A stretch of DNA of 64,000 bases from Bisporella sp. PMI_857 (GCA_021307315.1 JAJSPD010000080.1:1-64000); one strand, 5' to 3'; positions 18,987 to 31,587 are shown, counted from the first letter of the stretch. Translations and numbers: made by a program. Notes: generated by a model not told the origin, from the letters alone.

Positions 18987-21893
18987 TTACACAATTGTTG
19001 CCGTCGCCAGTGTCCCCATGTCAGTACCACCAATATCAACATGCCCAAGATACCAGCTACACACCCCGATTCGACGGTATGTAGGATGCTCGCTGTCTCC
19101 TTGTTCAGTTGGCACAAGGCCGAGACAAAGTTGATTATTATGCTCAATGCCAACCAATAAGCAGAACATCTCCGATGGAAAATCGTCGTTAGTGTCAGGG
19201 AACCAGGGCTCCCAGCAGTCGGTTGTGCGCCCCTGCGGCGACAACCGTCTCTGCGATAACCAGTTGACATATACACGAGGTAAGCCATCGAATTCGTCAC
19301 CCTTAGAATCCGTAAGCTCCTCTGCATCGAGATTTGGATCATTTCGCTCTGGCGGAGGTCCAGGACTCAGAAATACTCGCCAGCCTAGATATTTGGCAAG
19401 TCTCCAGCCGGAGTAGTACAGGCATCTACCGTTTTCTTTATCGCGCGTGTAAGCTTTCACCATGTAGCCTTTGACAGTGATTGCGTCCTCCCGCACATCT
19501 AATAAGGTGACGAGAGACTGGAATGGCCCACCATGACTACCCAAGTCGCTCATGTCGTCATCAGGACTTCTGTGAGGTCCGATACTTCTGTAGTCTATTG
19601 TTCCAATAACTGATGCCCAGGACCACGATGGAGCACGGAGGACGACAGGTCTCTTAAGTCGAAGATCTGGATGCTCTATAGTGTGCACCCACCAAAGTAA
19701 ATGTCTTGCCAGCTCATTCTTCCAGACCCCTGAGACGGCATTGTCATGAACCCAACCACCCACGAGAGAAGCGAGCCCCTTGATCGCAATGAGTCGGTCT
19801 GTTTCTTGCGTGAGACCTCGCTTCGTGAATTCTTCCACAGCTTTTCGCCACAGCTCATAAGCCAATCGTTTTCCCTCCTTTGTGAGTTCCTGCCCTTTGC
19901 CGTTATGCCTTGCAACAAAGGACTTCAGCTTTTGCAAGTCTTCCACGGAGAGTCCATTCTTCACTTGTTCAAATTTGTTCACGGGGGCCGAAATTCCGCC
20001 CGGCCAGGACTCAGATGCATGAGCCGTAGCACAGTCCCAAAATAACTCGCTGCTGGCGTAACTCAATACGCGTGGCGACAGGAGCTGCTCTTGCAAACAC
20101 CAGCCTCGTGTATCGAGTTCACCGGATGGCCGAGCACGCGCCTTTCTCGAGAAATAGACGAACGGGTGGTTGTAATCGAAATATCCAGGTTTCATATCCA
20201 GGCTTTGTTTTCGCCTATACGGTCGCGGGTTGTATTGCCGCCTCCGAAAAATGCCATCACCTTCATTCGGTCCATCAATTGCTGCAATTGTAAGAATGGA
20301 ATTTCGATAGATACTATCCATCCTCGAAGCTTCGCGGGTCCAATCTTCGGCGTCATCTTGGATGATTGCGATCGCATCTACCCAAAGGTATCTTACGCCT
20401 AGAGTACGTGTGATTATAATGGCATCCTGGATCGTTTTCGGCAGCTGATCGACGGGTATTTTTCTACGCAGCTCCTCGATATTTGAACGAGTGGTAGCGA
20501 AGAACGTGTGAGCATGCCATCTGTAGCTCAAAGTACAATAGACACCGCGCTCATTCTCGCTACTCACGCACAGGCGCACAGTTTGGTCTTGTTCATTGCC
20601 AACATCCAGAACTCTGCTCGGAAGCTTTGAATTGCGAGCCCCGTGCGAACAGCCCGGATGTTGAGTCAGGCATTTGTGAAGCCAGTATGCTGCCATTGCA
20701 AACGCAGGTTTGGATCCAGTATCCGCATCCTGCCATGGCTCAATATGGTCAAGGAGTGAGAGTAGTTCTTCTGTGATGGTTGGCTGCCATGACACTCCCT
20801 TCCGGTCAGAAATGTCTTCATAGATTGTGACCACAGGCTCAAGGGTTGCCCAATTCTTCGTGTTCTCTTCTCTTTCGAGTTGCAGGTTCGACAAATTAGT
20901 AAGTAGAGAATCATCATCCTAAGTCGGGTTAGATTTAAGCCGGACAGGAGTCTCCATGCGGTTACAACTCACAGATTGCCCCAGAGTGGCAGTAACAGAA
21001 CGGCAGAGGAGACATCGTTTCAAGAAGGGTGTATCAAATGACCCATTTCCTCTCCATCGAGCAACATTTTCATTCTTTTGCTGAAAGGTCTGACTGTTTC
21101 CCTTTCTCAATTTTTCACAGTCAACACAGTGCCTAGGTACTTTGTGCTCCCTCAATTTAGAATTTTTCAAGCTCAAATTTTCAAGCGTAGAGATAAGCGT
21201 CTCCGGTTCCCGAATGAGGATGTCTGAAGTGAAGACCCATTCCGGTAGGTTGCCCAGATCCAAAGCAGTTGCATGGCCTGCACCGAATTCTATGAGCGCC
21301 CAAAATGGCCCTTGTTGCTGCTTGTCACATGCAACATCCAGAGGCGTCCTGCCTATTTTGTCTTTGATTTTGAAATCGGCTCCTCTTTCGAGTAACAGCC
21401 GACTCATATTCTCGCTTCCAAGGAAAGCGGCCTGATGCAACGCTGTAAATCCAGCCTGTAAGTTATCGTATGCGCCTTGGTTCGCAGGTCCGCGGTTGAT
21501 TTCGTAGGAGACAGTGAGTTTAATAACGTCGTTAATGTCTGCACCCTTGTCGAGCAGGTCCCGAACAACGTCTCTATTTTCTGCTGACACAGCACCATGG
21601 AGCGCCGTCTCGCCGCCTTCATTGCGTGCGTGGATGTCAGCTCCGTATGATAGAAGGAGGGGGACTAGATTATCTCTACAGCTAACGGCTTCGTAAAGCA
21701 CACTGGTCCTAACATTCTGCGAGAACTGCGATAGTATTGACTCGTGCGGGTACAGGACATTAATATCCTCGATTTTATCGAGGAGCTCTCTGAGATCATC
21801 CTCCTGAAAGCCGGTCCTCAGCGACGTGACCAGTTTATATTGCAGCTGGGCTTGGGAGTCTCCTTCTTCGGGAGCATATGGACTCGGACCCAT
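18987..21893 (-). CDS. Ankyrin repeat-HET domain protein
   Basis: Probable self/non-self recognition protein; HET domains trigger cell death in heterokaryon incompatibility. Two exons on the minus strand, 21893-20973 and 20918-18987, joined by a 54-bp intron (GTGAGT...CTTAG) that keeps the frame: 950 aa. Residues about 67-190 hold three or four ankyrin repeats (GGETALHGAV, GFTALHQAA, GRTPLDVA). A Cys cluster CVDC...CLLC (about 258-293) resembles the N-terminal Cys motifs of many HET proteins. The HET domain spans about 434-580, with YCTLSYRW, LPKTIQDAI and YLWVDAIAIIQDD. The C-terminal part has PSWSWAS and YRRIGVCSW, as in HET family members. Ankyrin before HET in one protein is less common than HET alone. 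No stops or frameshifts: it looks intact. Confidence 0.85.
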
Positions 21894-22407
21894 GTTGAAT
21901 TCGTCTTTCTGCAGAAATTGGGATGCCTATGCAACGTGAGAAAGGAGACCGTTGAATAGGAAAAGTGGGGAGCTGATGGCCCCGCAGCTGTTGCTTCTTG
22001 TGCCTGGCGGTGTAAAGGGTTTCAATACACTGACTCCGGGGGTCAGTTTAGAGCTGACTAAGCCCGACACCCCACCACCAAAATGATCCCGCGTCGCGTT
22101 CAGCATTCACTTGCACCGTAATTTTGGGGGAGTGATACACGTCCTCCCCCCCTTACTATACGTCCTCCCCCCCCTGTAGCTATTTTTGTAATAGGCAAGC
22201 GGTGTAAAGAGCAGTCAAGGCACAAAATTGTAGTGAGAGATTGGCTGTAAAATTTCGTACCGTAAGTCCCCCCTCCGGAAGTCGGCACCCCCCTGTGGTC
22301 GTCACCTCGCTTAGCACACCGCAATTTGAATACCCACCTTATTAAATCTAAATAACTTTTTCATCTTTTGGTAGAATTATCTCAAATTTGGCAGTCTTTT
22401 GGATCTC
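21894..22407. other. Upstream region of the ankyrin-HET gene with C-rich repeats
   Basis: Contains the promoter side of the minus-strand gene. From 22120 to 22300 there are direct repeats of ACGTCCTCCCCCCC and a related GTAAGTCCCCCCTCCGG, which may be the damaged terminus of the Pogo-type fragment to the right. Confidence 0.4.
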
Positions 22408-22995
22408 ATGATGAAGCCCAAATACACTGAAAGCGATTTGCAATTAGCATTATTTGCTATTGAAAAAGGCATGACCCAAGTAGAAGCTTCCAAAACTTAC
22501 GGTATACCACGAGGGACACTTCGAGATCGATTAAATGGCCGCACCTCGAGATTAGAAGCTCATGCGCATGAGCAAAAGCTTTCCTCTAATTAAGAAAAAC
22601 GTTTTACGGATTGGATTCTTACTCAGGAAGCTTTAGGCCTTGCACCTACACACGTGCAAATTAGACAGCTAGCCGGCCGGATTCTTTATGCCCGTGGAGA
22701 TGAAAAACCACTAGGAAAACGTTGGATGGATGGCTTCAAACGTCGTAATTCTATTCTACAGACCAAAAAGCACTTCTATATTGATTCTGCACGTGTGAAT
22801 GGTGCTACGACCGAAATTATTTCAAAGTGGTTCCAAAAACTGGCTATTCCTTGCATTCAGGCTATAAAACCGGAAAATCATTGGAATATGGACGAAGCTG
22901 GTATTATGGAAGGACTTGGTGATAATAGGCTAGTTCTAGGAAGCAAAGAAAGACGCTTTATTTAGAAGAAAACACTCGGTTCTAAAGCTTGGACT
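22408..22995 (+). pseudogene. 5' fragment of a second Pogo-type transposase
   Basis: One frame with two stops (TAA at 22591-22593 and TAG at 22963-22965). It carries HTH_psq (ESDLQLALFAIEKGM), the CENP-B-type HTH (LTQEALGLAPTH to GKRWMDGF) and the start of the DDE1 core with the first Asp (WNMDEAGI). It is similar in layout to the gene at 15815-17407 but clearly diverged. A family A LTR begins at 22996, directly after KAWT, and removes the rest of the gene. Confidence 0.8.
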
Positions 22996-23283
22996 TGTAA
23001 CAACTCAAGCTGAACAGGGATCTCGATCCGTAGATCTAGGTAGAAGGACTCAGAAGTGTGAACAACTATCAATTGTTATAACTAAGAGAACAAGCTACAG
23101 GCAGAAGAAGGAAAGGAGAGTAGAGCTTTATATACAGGAGGCTGGCCAGGGGCCAGTGTAAGCGAGCCCTGTAGGGTCAGTCGCCAAGCTCTGGGATGCC
23201 GAGCCCTGTAGCAACAGGGGCCAAGCTCTACCGAGCTTTGTGGTGTCTGGCGCCAAGCTCGAGATAGGGCCAGGGCCGTGACA
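22996..23283 (-). repeat. LTR-like repeat, family A copy 3
   Basis: From TGTAACAACTCAAGC to GGCCGTGACA, 288 bp, longer than other copies through extra GAGCCCTG/CCAAGCTC-rich sequence. Its flanks do not match, so it is a recombined or truncated locus. About 80 bp of family B-like CTACAGGCTTACAGC sequence follows. Confidence 0.75.
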
Positions 23284-23449
23284 CTACAGGCTTACAGCTA
23301 CAACAATTACAGGCATACAGCTACAGCAGCCGCAAGCTTACAGCTAACTTATCGTTGTCGAATACACAATAAAAAGAAATGATTTCAAAGAAAGAATTAT
23401 TTGAATTCGATAGCTTGTGGGTTATACAGTATTTTATTTTAGTATTTTG

Positions 23450-23870
23450 GCAGCAAAACAGTGGTATATTAAATATCTGCTGACAAAATAATGGTATTCC
23501 AGAAAGATAGGCAGTATATATGTGTATTTCTGGGATACCACCATTTTTTGGAAGCTATCTCATATACCACCGTTTTAAAAAAGTGGTACGTTGAGAAAGT
23601 GTTGGAACGCATGTAACTAGTCACGTGAAGAGTTGTGGGTCCCTTTCGGGACCTACAACCTCTTCGCGACACGTAGCTTAGAACCAACAATCAAGACTTA
23701 TCCAACAACCTCAACGAGCATTACGCATGAACACATGCGGCTGTGCCCTCAGGTTAAAGTATAGGCAATATCTATGACCCGGGTATTCCGACAGAAAGCC
23801 TCCAAATAAAGTGGTGGTATCCGAGAAATATGGGCACTTTTCGGTGGTATCCCAGATATTTGCCGAAAAA
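23450..23870. mobile_element. Degraded TIR element related to 15045-15804
   Basis: The right end, reversed, reads CGGCAAATATCTGGGATACC, matching the termini at 15045/15804. The left end is weaker (AGTGGTATATTAAATATCTGC). A 108-bp insert from TGTTGGAACG to ATCCAACA at 23600-23707 has LTR-like ends and an internal hairpin (GTGGGTCCC...GGGACCTAC). The exact left boundary is uncertain. The following 510 bp (23871-24379) hold nothing recognised. Confidence 0.5.
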
Positions 23871-24379
23871 AAACCCCCCTTCCGATCCCGACCCGCTATA
23901 CTTTGTACACACCACAATATTCCAGCTTTTTCCATCGGTGCACGCTTAGGCTTGGCACTGGTACTTTTAAGAATTTGTTAGTATTTTACATAGATTTTTG
24001 GCATTATAAACATTGCAATACGCCCAGTGCTATTTTATTTAGTACAGGTGATTATTAAAGCATCAGAACCTGTTGGTATCACTCTCTGTGATACCTTCTT
24101 CGTAATGATGACTTGCAATAGCTTAAGTCGGTTACCCACGGGGCACGTAGCACCGCGATCTCAGCGCAGTGCTATATATGCTCGTTGTAGGTGGTTGACT
24201 TGTTCTTGATTGTTCTAAGTTACGTCCTACGAGCGAGAACTTAAATACATTCAGGCGGTGGCCTGTGCGTCATAGGACGTTCACATGACTTTATACCAAC
24301 AGAACCTTATATATTCTCTAGTTTGTTGAGGGCTTGCAAAGAACTTTCGGCGTGACGCACGGACGTAAAAGGCTGAAAT

Positions 24380-24613
24380 TGTAACAACACAAGGCGAACA
24401 GGGATCTCGATCCGTAGATCTCAGGGAGAAGGACTCAAAGGTGTGAACGGCTATCAATTGTTATAACGAAGAGAACGAGCTACAGATAGAAGAAGGGAAG
24501 GAAAGCAGTGCTTTATATACAGGAGACTGGCTAGGGGCCGGTGTAAGCGAGGCCTTGGGGTGTCAGGGTCGAGCCTCAAGGAGCTCTAAGCGAGATAGGG
24601 CAGGGCCGTGACA
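24380..24613 (-). repeat. LTR-like repeat, family A copy 4
   Basis: From TGTAACAACACAAGG to GGGCCGTGACA. CTGAA follows it and also occurs two bases before it, an imperfect duplication. Reverse orientation relative to copies 2 and 5. Confidence 0.7.
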
Positions 24614-25364
24614 CTGAACGACCGAAGCCGATAACACGTTAAACCACCTTAAGGCTACTTATGACGCGTACACGCCAAGACCGTCTAGTAAGTGAATCTC
24701 CGCCCTTGCCGCCAAGAGCAGCCGAAGCTCAACAGTCAAGATCCGCTACAAGTAGGAGATCTGGAGATCTTACCAAGTATAGGACATCCAACGCTGCTGT
24801 CACCAAAAAGCGACAACCCGTCGGATCGCTTTACGGCCGTCCATAATGCGTTACACACCAGGTAGGCCCTCCAGCAGTTGAACCTCCGCTCTTGCCGCCA
24901 AGAGCAGCGCGAAAGCATAACAGACAAAGTAAGCTACGGGTAGGAGATCTCATCAATTATAAGACAGGTTTCCAAGCTCAATGCCCCTTGCCAGCTATGA
25001 TTCGAAGAAGTGTAAGGTAGTTACGTTCGACAGTTGGCAATTAGAACTGAAAGGTGAAGCTCAGGTTACCTCGGCTCTGCGTTGCAGCTCAGCTTGTTAC
25101 TTCGTACGCAAAGGGCGAGGAGCCGAAGGAGTTCGAGCATTGTAATAAACTGCGTCTGTATTACATACGGGCTACGCTATCCCCCATACTGCTATGAGAA
25201 CAAAAGACTCAGTTCCATATGGGTCAGGGTGCAAAGAGCGGAATTGCGCAGTGATTTGTTCACAATGCCAAGAAATGGGCTAAACGATGCAAGAACGTAT
25301 TTTTAATGAGGAAAAAATCTACATAGTTTGCCTTCACAGCTCTTCAATAGATAAACCAGCTTCC
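24614..25364. other. Probable internal remnant of a retroelement
   Basis: A short basic frame starting MTRTRQDRLVSESPPLPPRA lies at 24661-24846, and about 80 bp of it (CTTGCCGCCAAGAGCAGC onward) is repeated at 24892-24970. Further right, a Lys/Glu-rich stretch in broken frames (PKEFEHCNKLRLYY near 25123) looks Gag-like. Nothing here can be called a functional gene. Confidence 0.35.
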
Positions 25365-28300
25365 CTATGCAATAGGCTGCACTTTTCCTATGCAATCGCC
25401 CTTTTGCGATATGAACAAGACTTGAAATGCTGTGCTGAAATGGCTACTCTCCCCGGCGTATTTATATTCAGCTAACATCTGGACGATCTTTTCGTGCCCT
25501 TTTTCAGAAGCAGCCTGGAGAGCATTGCCGAACACTCCGCCTTGAGCGTTGATATCGGCGCCATTGTCGAGCAGCATCTGGACAATTTTCTCGTGCCCTC
25601 GTCCAGAAGCAGCATAAAGGGCATTGCCATACTCTCTGTATTGAGCGTTGACATCGGCGCCATTGTCGAGCAGTATCTGGACGATCTTTTCGTACCCTTG
25701 TCCAGAAGCAACCTGGAGAGCATTGCCGTACCATCCGCTTTGAGCGTTGATATCGGCGCTATTATTGAGCAGTATCTGGACGATCTTCTCGTGCCCTTGT
25801 TTAGAAGCAGCCTGAAGAGCACTGCCGTAGAATCCGCCCTGAATGTTGACATCGGCGCCATTGTCGAGCAGCATCTGGACGGCTTTCTCGTGCCCTCGTC
25901 CAGAAGCAGCATAAAGGGCATTGCCATACTCTCCGTTTTGAGCGTTGACATCGGCGCCATTGTCGAGCAGCATCTGGACAATTTTCCCGTGCCCTTGTCC
26001 AGAAGCAGCACGAAGAGCATTACTGTGCCCTCCGTTTTGAGCGTTGGCATTGGCGCCATTGTCGAGCAGCATCTGGACGACCTTTTCGTACCCTTTTTCA
26101 GAAGCAGCCTGAAGAGCATTTCCATACTCTCCGCCTTGAGCGTTAACATCGGCGCTATTATCAAGCAGCATCCGGACGATTTTCTCGTTCCCTTCTTCAG
26201 AAGCAGCCTGGAGGGCACTGCCGTAGAATTCGCCTTTGGCGTTGACATCAGCACCCTGCCTTATTAGTTCTTTAACTTCATATTTTAGGCCCCCAATCGA
26301 TGCGTTGTACAAGGCATCTGCTGGTCCCCCTTTTCGAGATGGGGAACCCCCAAACGCCAGATCCGGGTCACATAGGCGATACCAGTTAGTATATGGCATT
26401 TTATGGCGAAGGAACAAGTCCATAATTAGTCTATGTAGTTCCTTATCTTCTATTTTACTCATGGCAGCATGGCGCATCCAATACCGTGCGCAATGCTGTG
26501 CCAAAGGGAAGGCTTTCTGATATCCTGCACAAGAATATCTTGGTCCAAGTGTAGCAAGTATGTTAGGCACACTTTCGTGATTGAGGCTCTGGCAGCACTT
26601 TCCTGAAGATATTGCGTAAAACTTTCCTCAAGCCGGCCGAATGTCAAATATTCCTTGACTGAGAAATGCGCTAGCTGAAGCTTCCTTTTCATTTCCTTAC
26701 TGTACTTACTAGTAGTTCTGGTTTCAATTGTCACCATGCTAGAGCAATACCGCGTGATCTCCGTTGGCTCAGGCATTCTATTTTTTGGATTAAACCAAGG
26801 ACTGCATCCTGCCTGTACTGTTAGTGCATCAACAGCATCTTCAATGGGGTTACAGTTGGGCCAGGCTAGAAAAATCTTGGCCCAGGCCAGAAATCGTTGC
26901 TTTGAGAGCTCAGCCAGGCTAGAAATCCCACCCCGGCATGTGCCAAGCTTAAAATAAGCCACGCGGAGAAAACTTGCTTCGCGTTTTGTATAGCGACGCG
27001 TACAATATAACTTTTGAACTTTGAAATAAAGCGTTACAACTTTGTATTTTTGCGTTGCTTAACTGATTCGACTATTAAAACTACTACAAGTAAATTTGTA
27101 AATAAATAAATAAATAAATAAGCTTAGTGTAAGTAAAAGCTTTTATGAATTATATATTAAGCATATGCTGAACATATACTAAACATATACTAAACATATG
27201 CTACGGATATGCCAACTGTTCTGCTTATTATAATAGTCTTTTTCTAGTAAAAATAAATGCTAGGATATACTCTGCATATGCTGAGCACATGCTTACAATA
27301 TATTATATTTTACACGCTAAGCCTATGTTGTACATCTGCCAAGCATAGTTCTAACCAGATTTGGTTTTTCGCTTAAGTTCATCCAGGCTAGAAATGGTTG
27401 CACAAAGAGTTGAGCCAGGCTAGAAAGTTTCTTGGCGATTTGCCAAGGAAATTTCTAGCCTGGCCCAAGATTTTTCTAGCCTGGCCCAACTGGAACCCGA
27501 TCTTCAATTTGCAGCGGTCGCTCGGAGAACGTTAAAATTTGGAGAATCCTTATAGCACTTTGCTTGTATTCATAAGGAATGGCACGAAGGGTTCGAGCGT
27601 ACGTGTCATCCAATGTCTTCGGTAAGGATGCAAGGGCCTTTTGAAGAGTAGGATAATCCAGGCAGTTCTCTAAAGTGTCTAGCTGGCAAGTCGCCCATCG
27701 AAACCTGTAACTTCTTAGTCCTTTTATTTTAAAGAGAATTGAATGGTATATAATATCCGAACTCTTACATTCCGTCGGCCTTCTTCATGAGTTCGGTCTC
27801 AATCTCCTTTTGAATATCTGACCGCGACCGCCACCTTTTCAGACCGTCATTTTCCCTGACCCTGGTGCGAACATACTCACGGATATCATCAGTAACAAGG
27901 CCGCTTTTAATAGGGATCAGAGTCTTATTATGATCCCATTCGCTTATTGCCGATTCAATGTCTTGTTCTCGGCGACTTGTGACGAGGAGAGAAACGTTTG
28001 CGTACTTAGGGCTTACGACGCTTTTTATCCATGACAACAACCTTTCGGCCGGGGTCCCTTTCCTTGTACAACATTCGTCGAGGGCATCTAGTACAATACA
28101 GATTTCACCAGCTTGTTGTATCATGTCCAAGAAACTGGCACACAGTAATTCTGTGGTCGGCTGTCGATTTCCATTTCCGCAGGAGAAGAAAAGGGAATCT
28201 AATTGTTTTGAGTCTTCTCCCGCTTATAATAAAACTGGCTGATGAGCGAGCGAATCATACTTTCGAACGATTGTTTGCTGGTGTCATTAAAGTCAAAATA

Positions 28301-29776
28301 GAAGTAGAGGGTTGTCGGAGATTCGGAAGTCCTTTCGAGGTCATCGATAATAGCAGAGCTAAGAATAGTCTTGCCACATCCAGGTATGCCATAAAGCCAT
28401 AGAAAGGAATTTCGCTGTGTCTTCCATTTCGCGAAGGCCTCGTTTCGCAAGAACCAAAGACCCGAGCCTTTGTGTCGTTGCTGCAGCGCTTTGGCCCAGT
28501 TTGTTGATGGATCTGGCGGCCGCAGCCAGCGTTCGATCTCTTGTCGCCTGTGCTCGATGCGCAAAGTATTGACATTGACACTCGCATCCTGGATAGTAAT
28601 ATGCATTTTATTTAGGTCTTTCTCAACTTGAATTCGGTTAACAAAATAATCCTTATAGTCCTTTAGTCTGACTAACCGGAGCAAAGAACGTCGCCCTCTT
28701 CTCAGCCCCGACCTTATTAGGAGGAATTCGGCGGAGAAGATCTTTCGCGTATGCAGCCGCCGCCATTGCCGCATACCCTTGCCACGTCTTGTTCTTGTGG
28801 GAGTCCGAGTAGTCGCATACACCGCGAATAACCAGACAGGGAAAGTGGTTCATTAGCCCTGCCGCTTCCATTTCAAAACACAGAACATCCTCTTCCGCTG
28901 CTAGTCTATCCCGAGTCAATGCATCCTTCATTAACTGGTTCCCCGAAGCAATCAGGCCGTAGTGAATTGTCGGATTATCCTCGTCTTCGGTCCGTTCATA
29001 TCGCAACATCAAGCTTGATGGATTATCACCACAGACTGCCGCACAGAGTGCTTCATCGTTCGGAGGATGCGTGAATTGGGCTTGATATAGCCTATCCGTA
29101 CTTGGTTCTGGTCGCTCGTACTTCCGTCGCAGTCTTCGCTTCTTCTCAAGAATTCTGTTGATCGCCACATTGAGTTGGTGGCCATCGCTTTCATACTGCG
29201 CCTTGAGTCCGTTCATTGCTGTTCGCAAGACCGTGGGTGGCAGGTTTAAGAACCCTGTAGTATGGAAACTCTGATCCTGTATCGTCTTGCCAAAGTCGTA
29301 CTAGAACATGCCGCCCTTCCCATCGCGAGGAGCGCTGACCACGATGTCACCCAAACGGATATCACGCTGTCGAGTTGGCGCACCGCCTCGATGCCGACCA
29401 TTAAACCAATTCTAATATTAGGAAAGCTGTGTAGCATGTCCCTCGCCACCATAGCTGCAGACGCTGTACCGTACTCGCCATCAGGCAAGACGGCAATAAC
29501 AACATTGTGTTCCCCAATCTTGCCGAGTGTATAATCGTTATTATCATTGTCAGATACATATTCCGGTCGATCGTGCCTTTCGTCGAGAAAAGCCTGCGCA
29601 GCAACATACTCCGTACTTATAGCACAGATCCAGCCGACGGTATAGTCACCATTCGCCTTCCGCTGAATAGTGTCACTAGCGGGTGCCTGCGCATCATTGA
29701 GCGCTGTCTTCCTCCTTTTTTGAGCGCCGGTCGCAGGATCTTGGCTATGGTCAAAACTGAATACACGCTTCGACAT
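25365..29776 (-). pseudogene. Broken NLR: nucleoside phosphorylase-NACHT-ankyrin
   Basis: Minus-strand fungal NLR, 5' to 3': a PNP_UDP-type domain (starts [10 protein letters not shown] at 29776; [18 protein letters not shown], later EMEAAGLMNHFPCLVIRGVCDYSDSHKN), a NACHT domain (Walker A GIPGCGKT near 28380; Walker B CIVLDALDEC near 28090), a winged-helix region and about nine ankyrin repeats of 33 aa (25480-26280) that are nearly identical at DNA level. Damage: frameshift near 29388, TAG at 29301-29303 where Gln is expected, frameshifts near 28665, 28205 and 26520, and a 654-bp TIR element at 26846-27499. A normal intron lies just 3' of the NACHT part, near 27715-27771 (GTAAGA...TTACAG). 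In intact relatives the N-terminal domain is thought to sense or modify a ligand while the repeats recognise it. Confidence 0.85.
26846..27499. mobile_element. MITE with 9-bp target duplication inserted in the NLR pseudogene
   Basis: 654-bp AT-rich element. Ends are GGGGTTACAGTTGGGCCAGG and, on the other strand, CGGGTTCCAGTTGGGCCAGG. Perfect ATCTTCAAT duplications flank it (26837-26845 and 27500-27508). Subterminal AGGCTAGAAA motifs recur in both orientations. No coding capacity. The 9-bp duplication points to the Mutator superfamily. A second copy is at 43192-44133. Removing it rejoins the NLR frame at the IED/AVD junction. Confidence 0.85.
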
Positions 29777-30297
29777 TGTGTAAGGTAGCGAACGATTTGG
29801 GCCCTAATATCAATCGGAATACGCCAGTTTGGCTGGTTCACGCGATCGCTCGAATGGCTTGTGGATTTGAGGGCTTGGGAGGGCGAGGTTTGGACTGGTG
29901 TCCGATGGGTTCGGTCGGCCACGAGAGTTTAGTCTAACTTTCTCACAACGAAATCCAGCGGTCAATGTCGCTCGAGGAGCAGGAGAGTTGGCTTCCACTG
30001 AGGTAGAAGCGTTGAAATGGGAGAATTGATAGGGAATTAATCAAGAAAATAGAACATATGGGGTGTGGATTCAGCTGAATCTAAAGAGAGGTGGTGAGGG
30101 GCACACTGCAGCGCGGCTGAGTTGCATTGGCCATGTCATCTTCTTATGATTGGCTTGGGGCAGGCACATAGCACCAGAACAGAACGAAAAATAACGAAAA
30201 ATGTTGGATCTTCACCGTGAGGCTCTTGCAGAGAGCAGCATAGATGGAAACTTTAACGATGACATGATATATATTTTAGGGTTTGTGATGGTATTGG
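29777..30297. other. Upstream flank of the NLR pseudogene
   Basis: About 520 bp without a recognised gene; presumed former promoter of the minus-strand NLR. No repeat termini seen. Confidence 0.4.
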
Positions 30298-30479
30298 TGT
30301 CTTACCTTCCACGGGGCAAAAGGCGTAGCTCTATATAATAGGCCACGCTCTTGCTCTTGATGGATATGGTAATTGTTGTTGTTGTATTAGGTTCTACTCT
30401 AGATTCTACAAAATGGGGGTTGTGCGGACCACGTGACCTGGTGGGTCGTATGTGGATCCGTAAACCCCTACTTCCTACA
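30298..30479. repeat. Repeat family H copy 2 (uninterrupted)
   Basis: LTR-like ends TGTCTTACC and TTCCTACA. It is the reverse of 13294-13655 without the family G insertion. Its left part (GGCAAAAGGCGTAG, ACGCTCTTGCT) also resembles family F at 37462 and 39607, so F and H are probably related. Confidence 0.7.
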
Positions 30480-31587
30480 GTTTGGCACGGTCATGTCAGG
30501 ATGAAAATTTTTGTGCACAGGGCCAGGGACGTGGCTCTATGCAAGATGCGAGGCTCTTCCTAGCAAGAACAGAATGATCGCTGCAAGGTAGGGGGTAAGA
30601 ATCTAATTTCACCTTAACTTTATCTGCACTAAATCCTGAAAATACTGCGTCTTTGGGGAGATATACTCCCAGCGCCACCATTCATTCGTCCGACGTACCC
30701 AGCCGTAGCGCGGAATGCATCTCTGATCCATTGATCGTCCCGCTCCGCAGCTAGGGGCGGCCCAAAATCAGGCCCAAGAACAGTACAGCGGAACTCGTGA
30801 TTGCACTAATCAATTCTGGCAGCTGCTCATTGTCAGAGTAGCCACTCAGCCAATCTCAAAAATTTGTAGCGTTCATGGCCACTAGTTCACTGCAGAGTTG
30901 GTGATTTCACTCTCTCCTCCTGCCCTAGTTACGGATGATGATATTATCTACAGTTCTAAGCGTAAATGAGGGGAAGAGATTTCTAGCTCCTTGGCCTACT
31001 TACGTAAGCCGATTCCTAACAGTCAGGAAGATCTTAAGCCCAGCCACGTTTCTGCGTACTAGCACCATTCAGGCTGATTTTATCCCTGCGTTCGCTAGCT
31101 CCACGGCCTAGTATGTCATACTCATATTATCAGGGGCGGACGACGAGCCCCCACCTCTACGTAGTATCCGCTGGGATCTCTTAGAGAAACAGTCTGGCTA
31201 TCTCTGAGTGCCAGGAGGGGTTGGAGGGACGGCGTGGTAGTGGAACTGGGTTTGGGGGCTCAGTTTACGCGACGTGGTCACAACTTCAATGGTGGATGGA
31301 GAAATATGACTGGTGCAAATTTTCCCTCACCTTTGAAGAGATCGCGCTACTACGAGTGACATGATTGGTCCATATACACCACACAACGAATCCTCCTTTC
31401 AGTCCTGTCAACGTTTGAAACGAGGGTCATCTCTCAGCTGAACATTATTCGCAGCTGCCTAGATGAAATATAATATAGGCTATTGATTCCTTCCCATTCC
31501 TCTAAACTGTATTCTTCCAATGGAAACTACATATATCGATTTCCATACTGGTCCCACCTGTCTGTTCACTCAACTAAACCCTCAGAC
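30480..31587. other. Intergenic region upstream of the HET gene
   Basis: Contains a truncated family G LTR (about 30945-31024, ending GATTCCTAACA). The remaining sequence up to the HET start codon shows no other gene and should hold that gene's promoter. Confidence 0.45.

Noticed and set aside
23600..23707. tRNA or structured RNA gene suggested by the GTGGGTCCC hairpin
   Set aside because: No cloverleaf, anticodon or A/B box could be built; TGTTGGAA/TCCAACA ends fit a small LTR-like insert better.
25494..26267. Long plus-strand and second minus-strand open frames over the ankyrin array
   Set aside because: They are shadows of the 99-bp repeats in other frames; repeats without stops in one frame keep the others open too.
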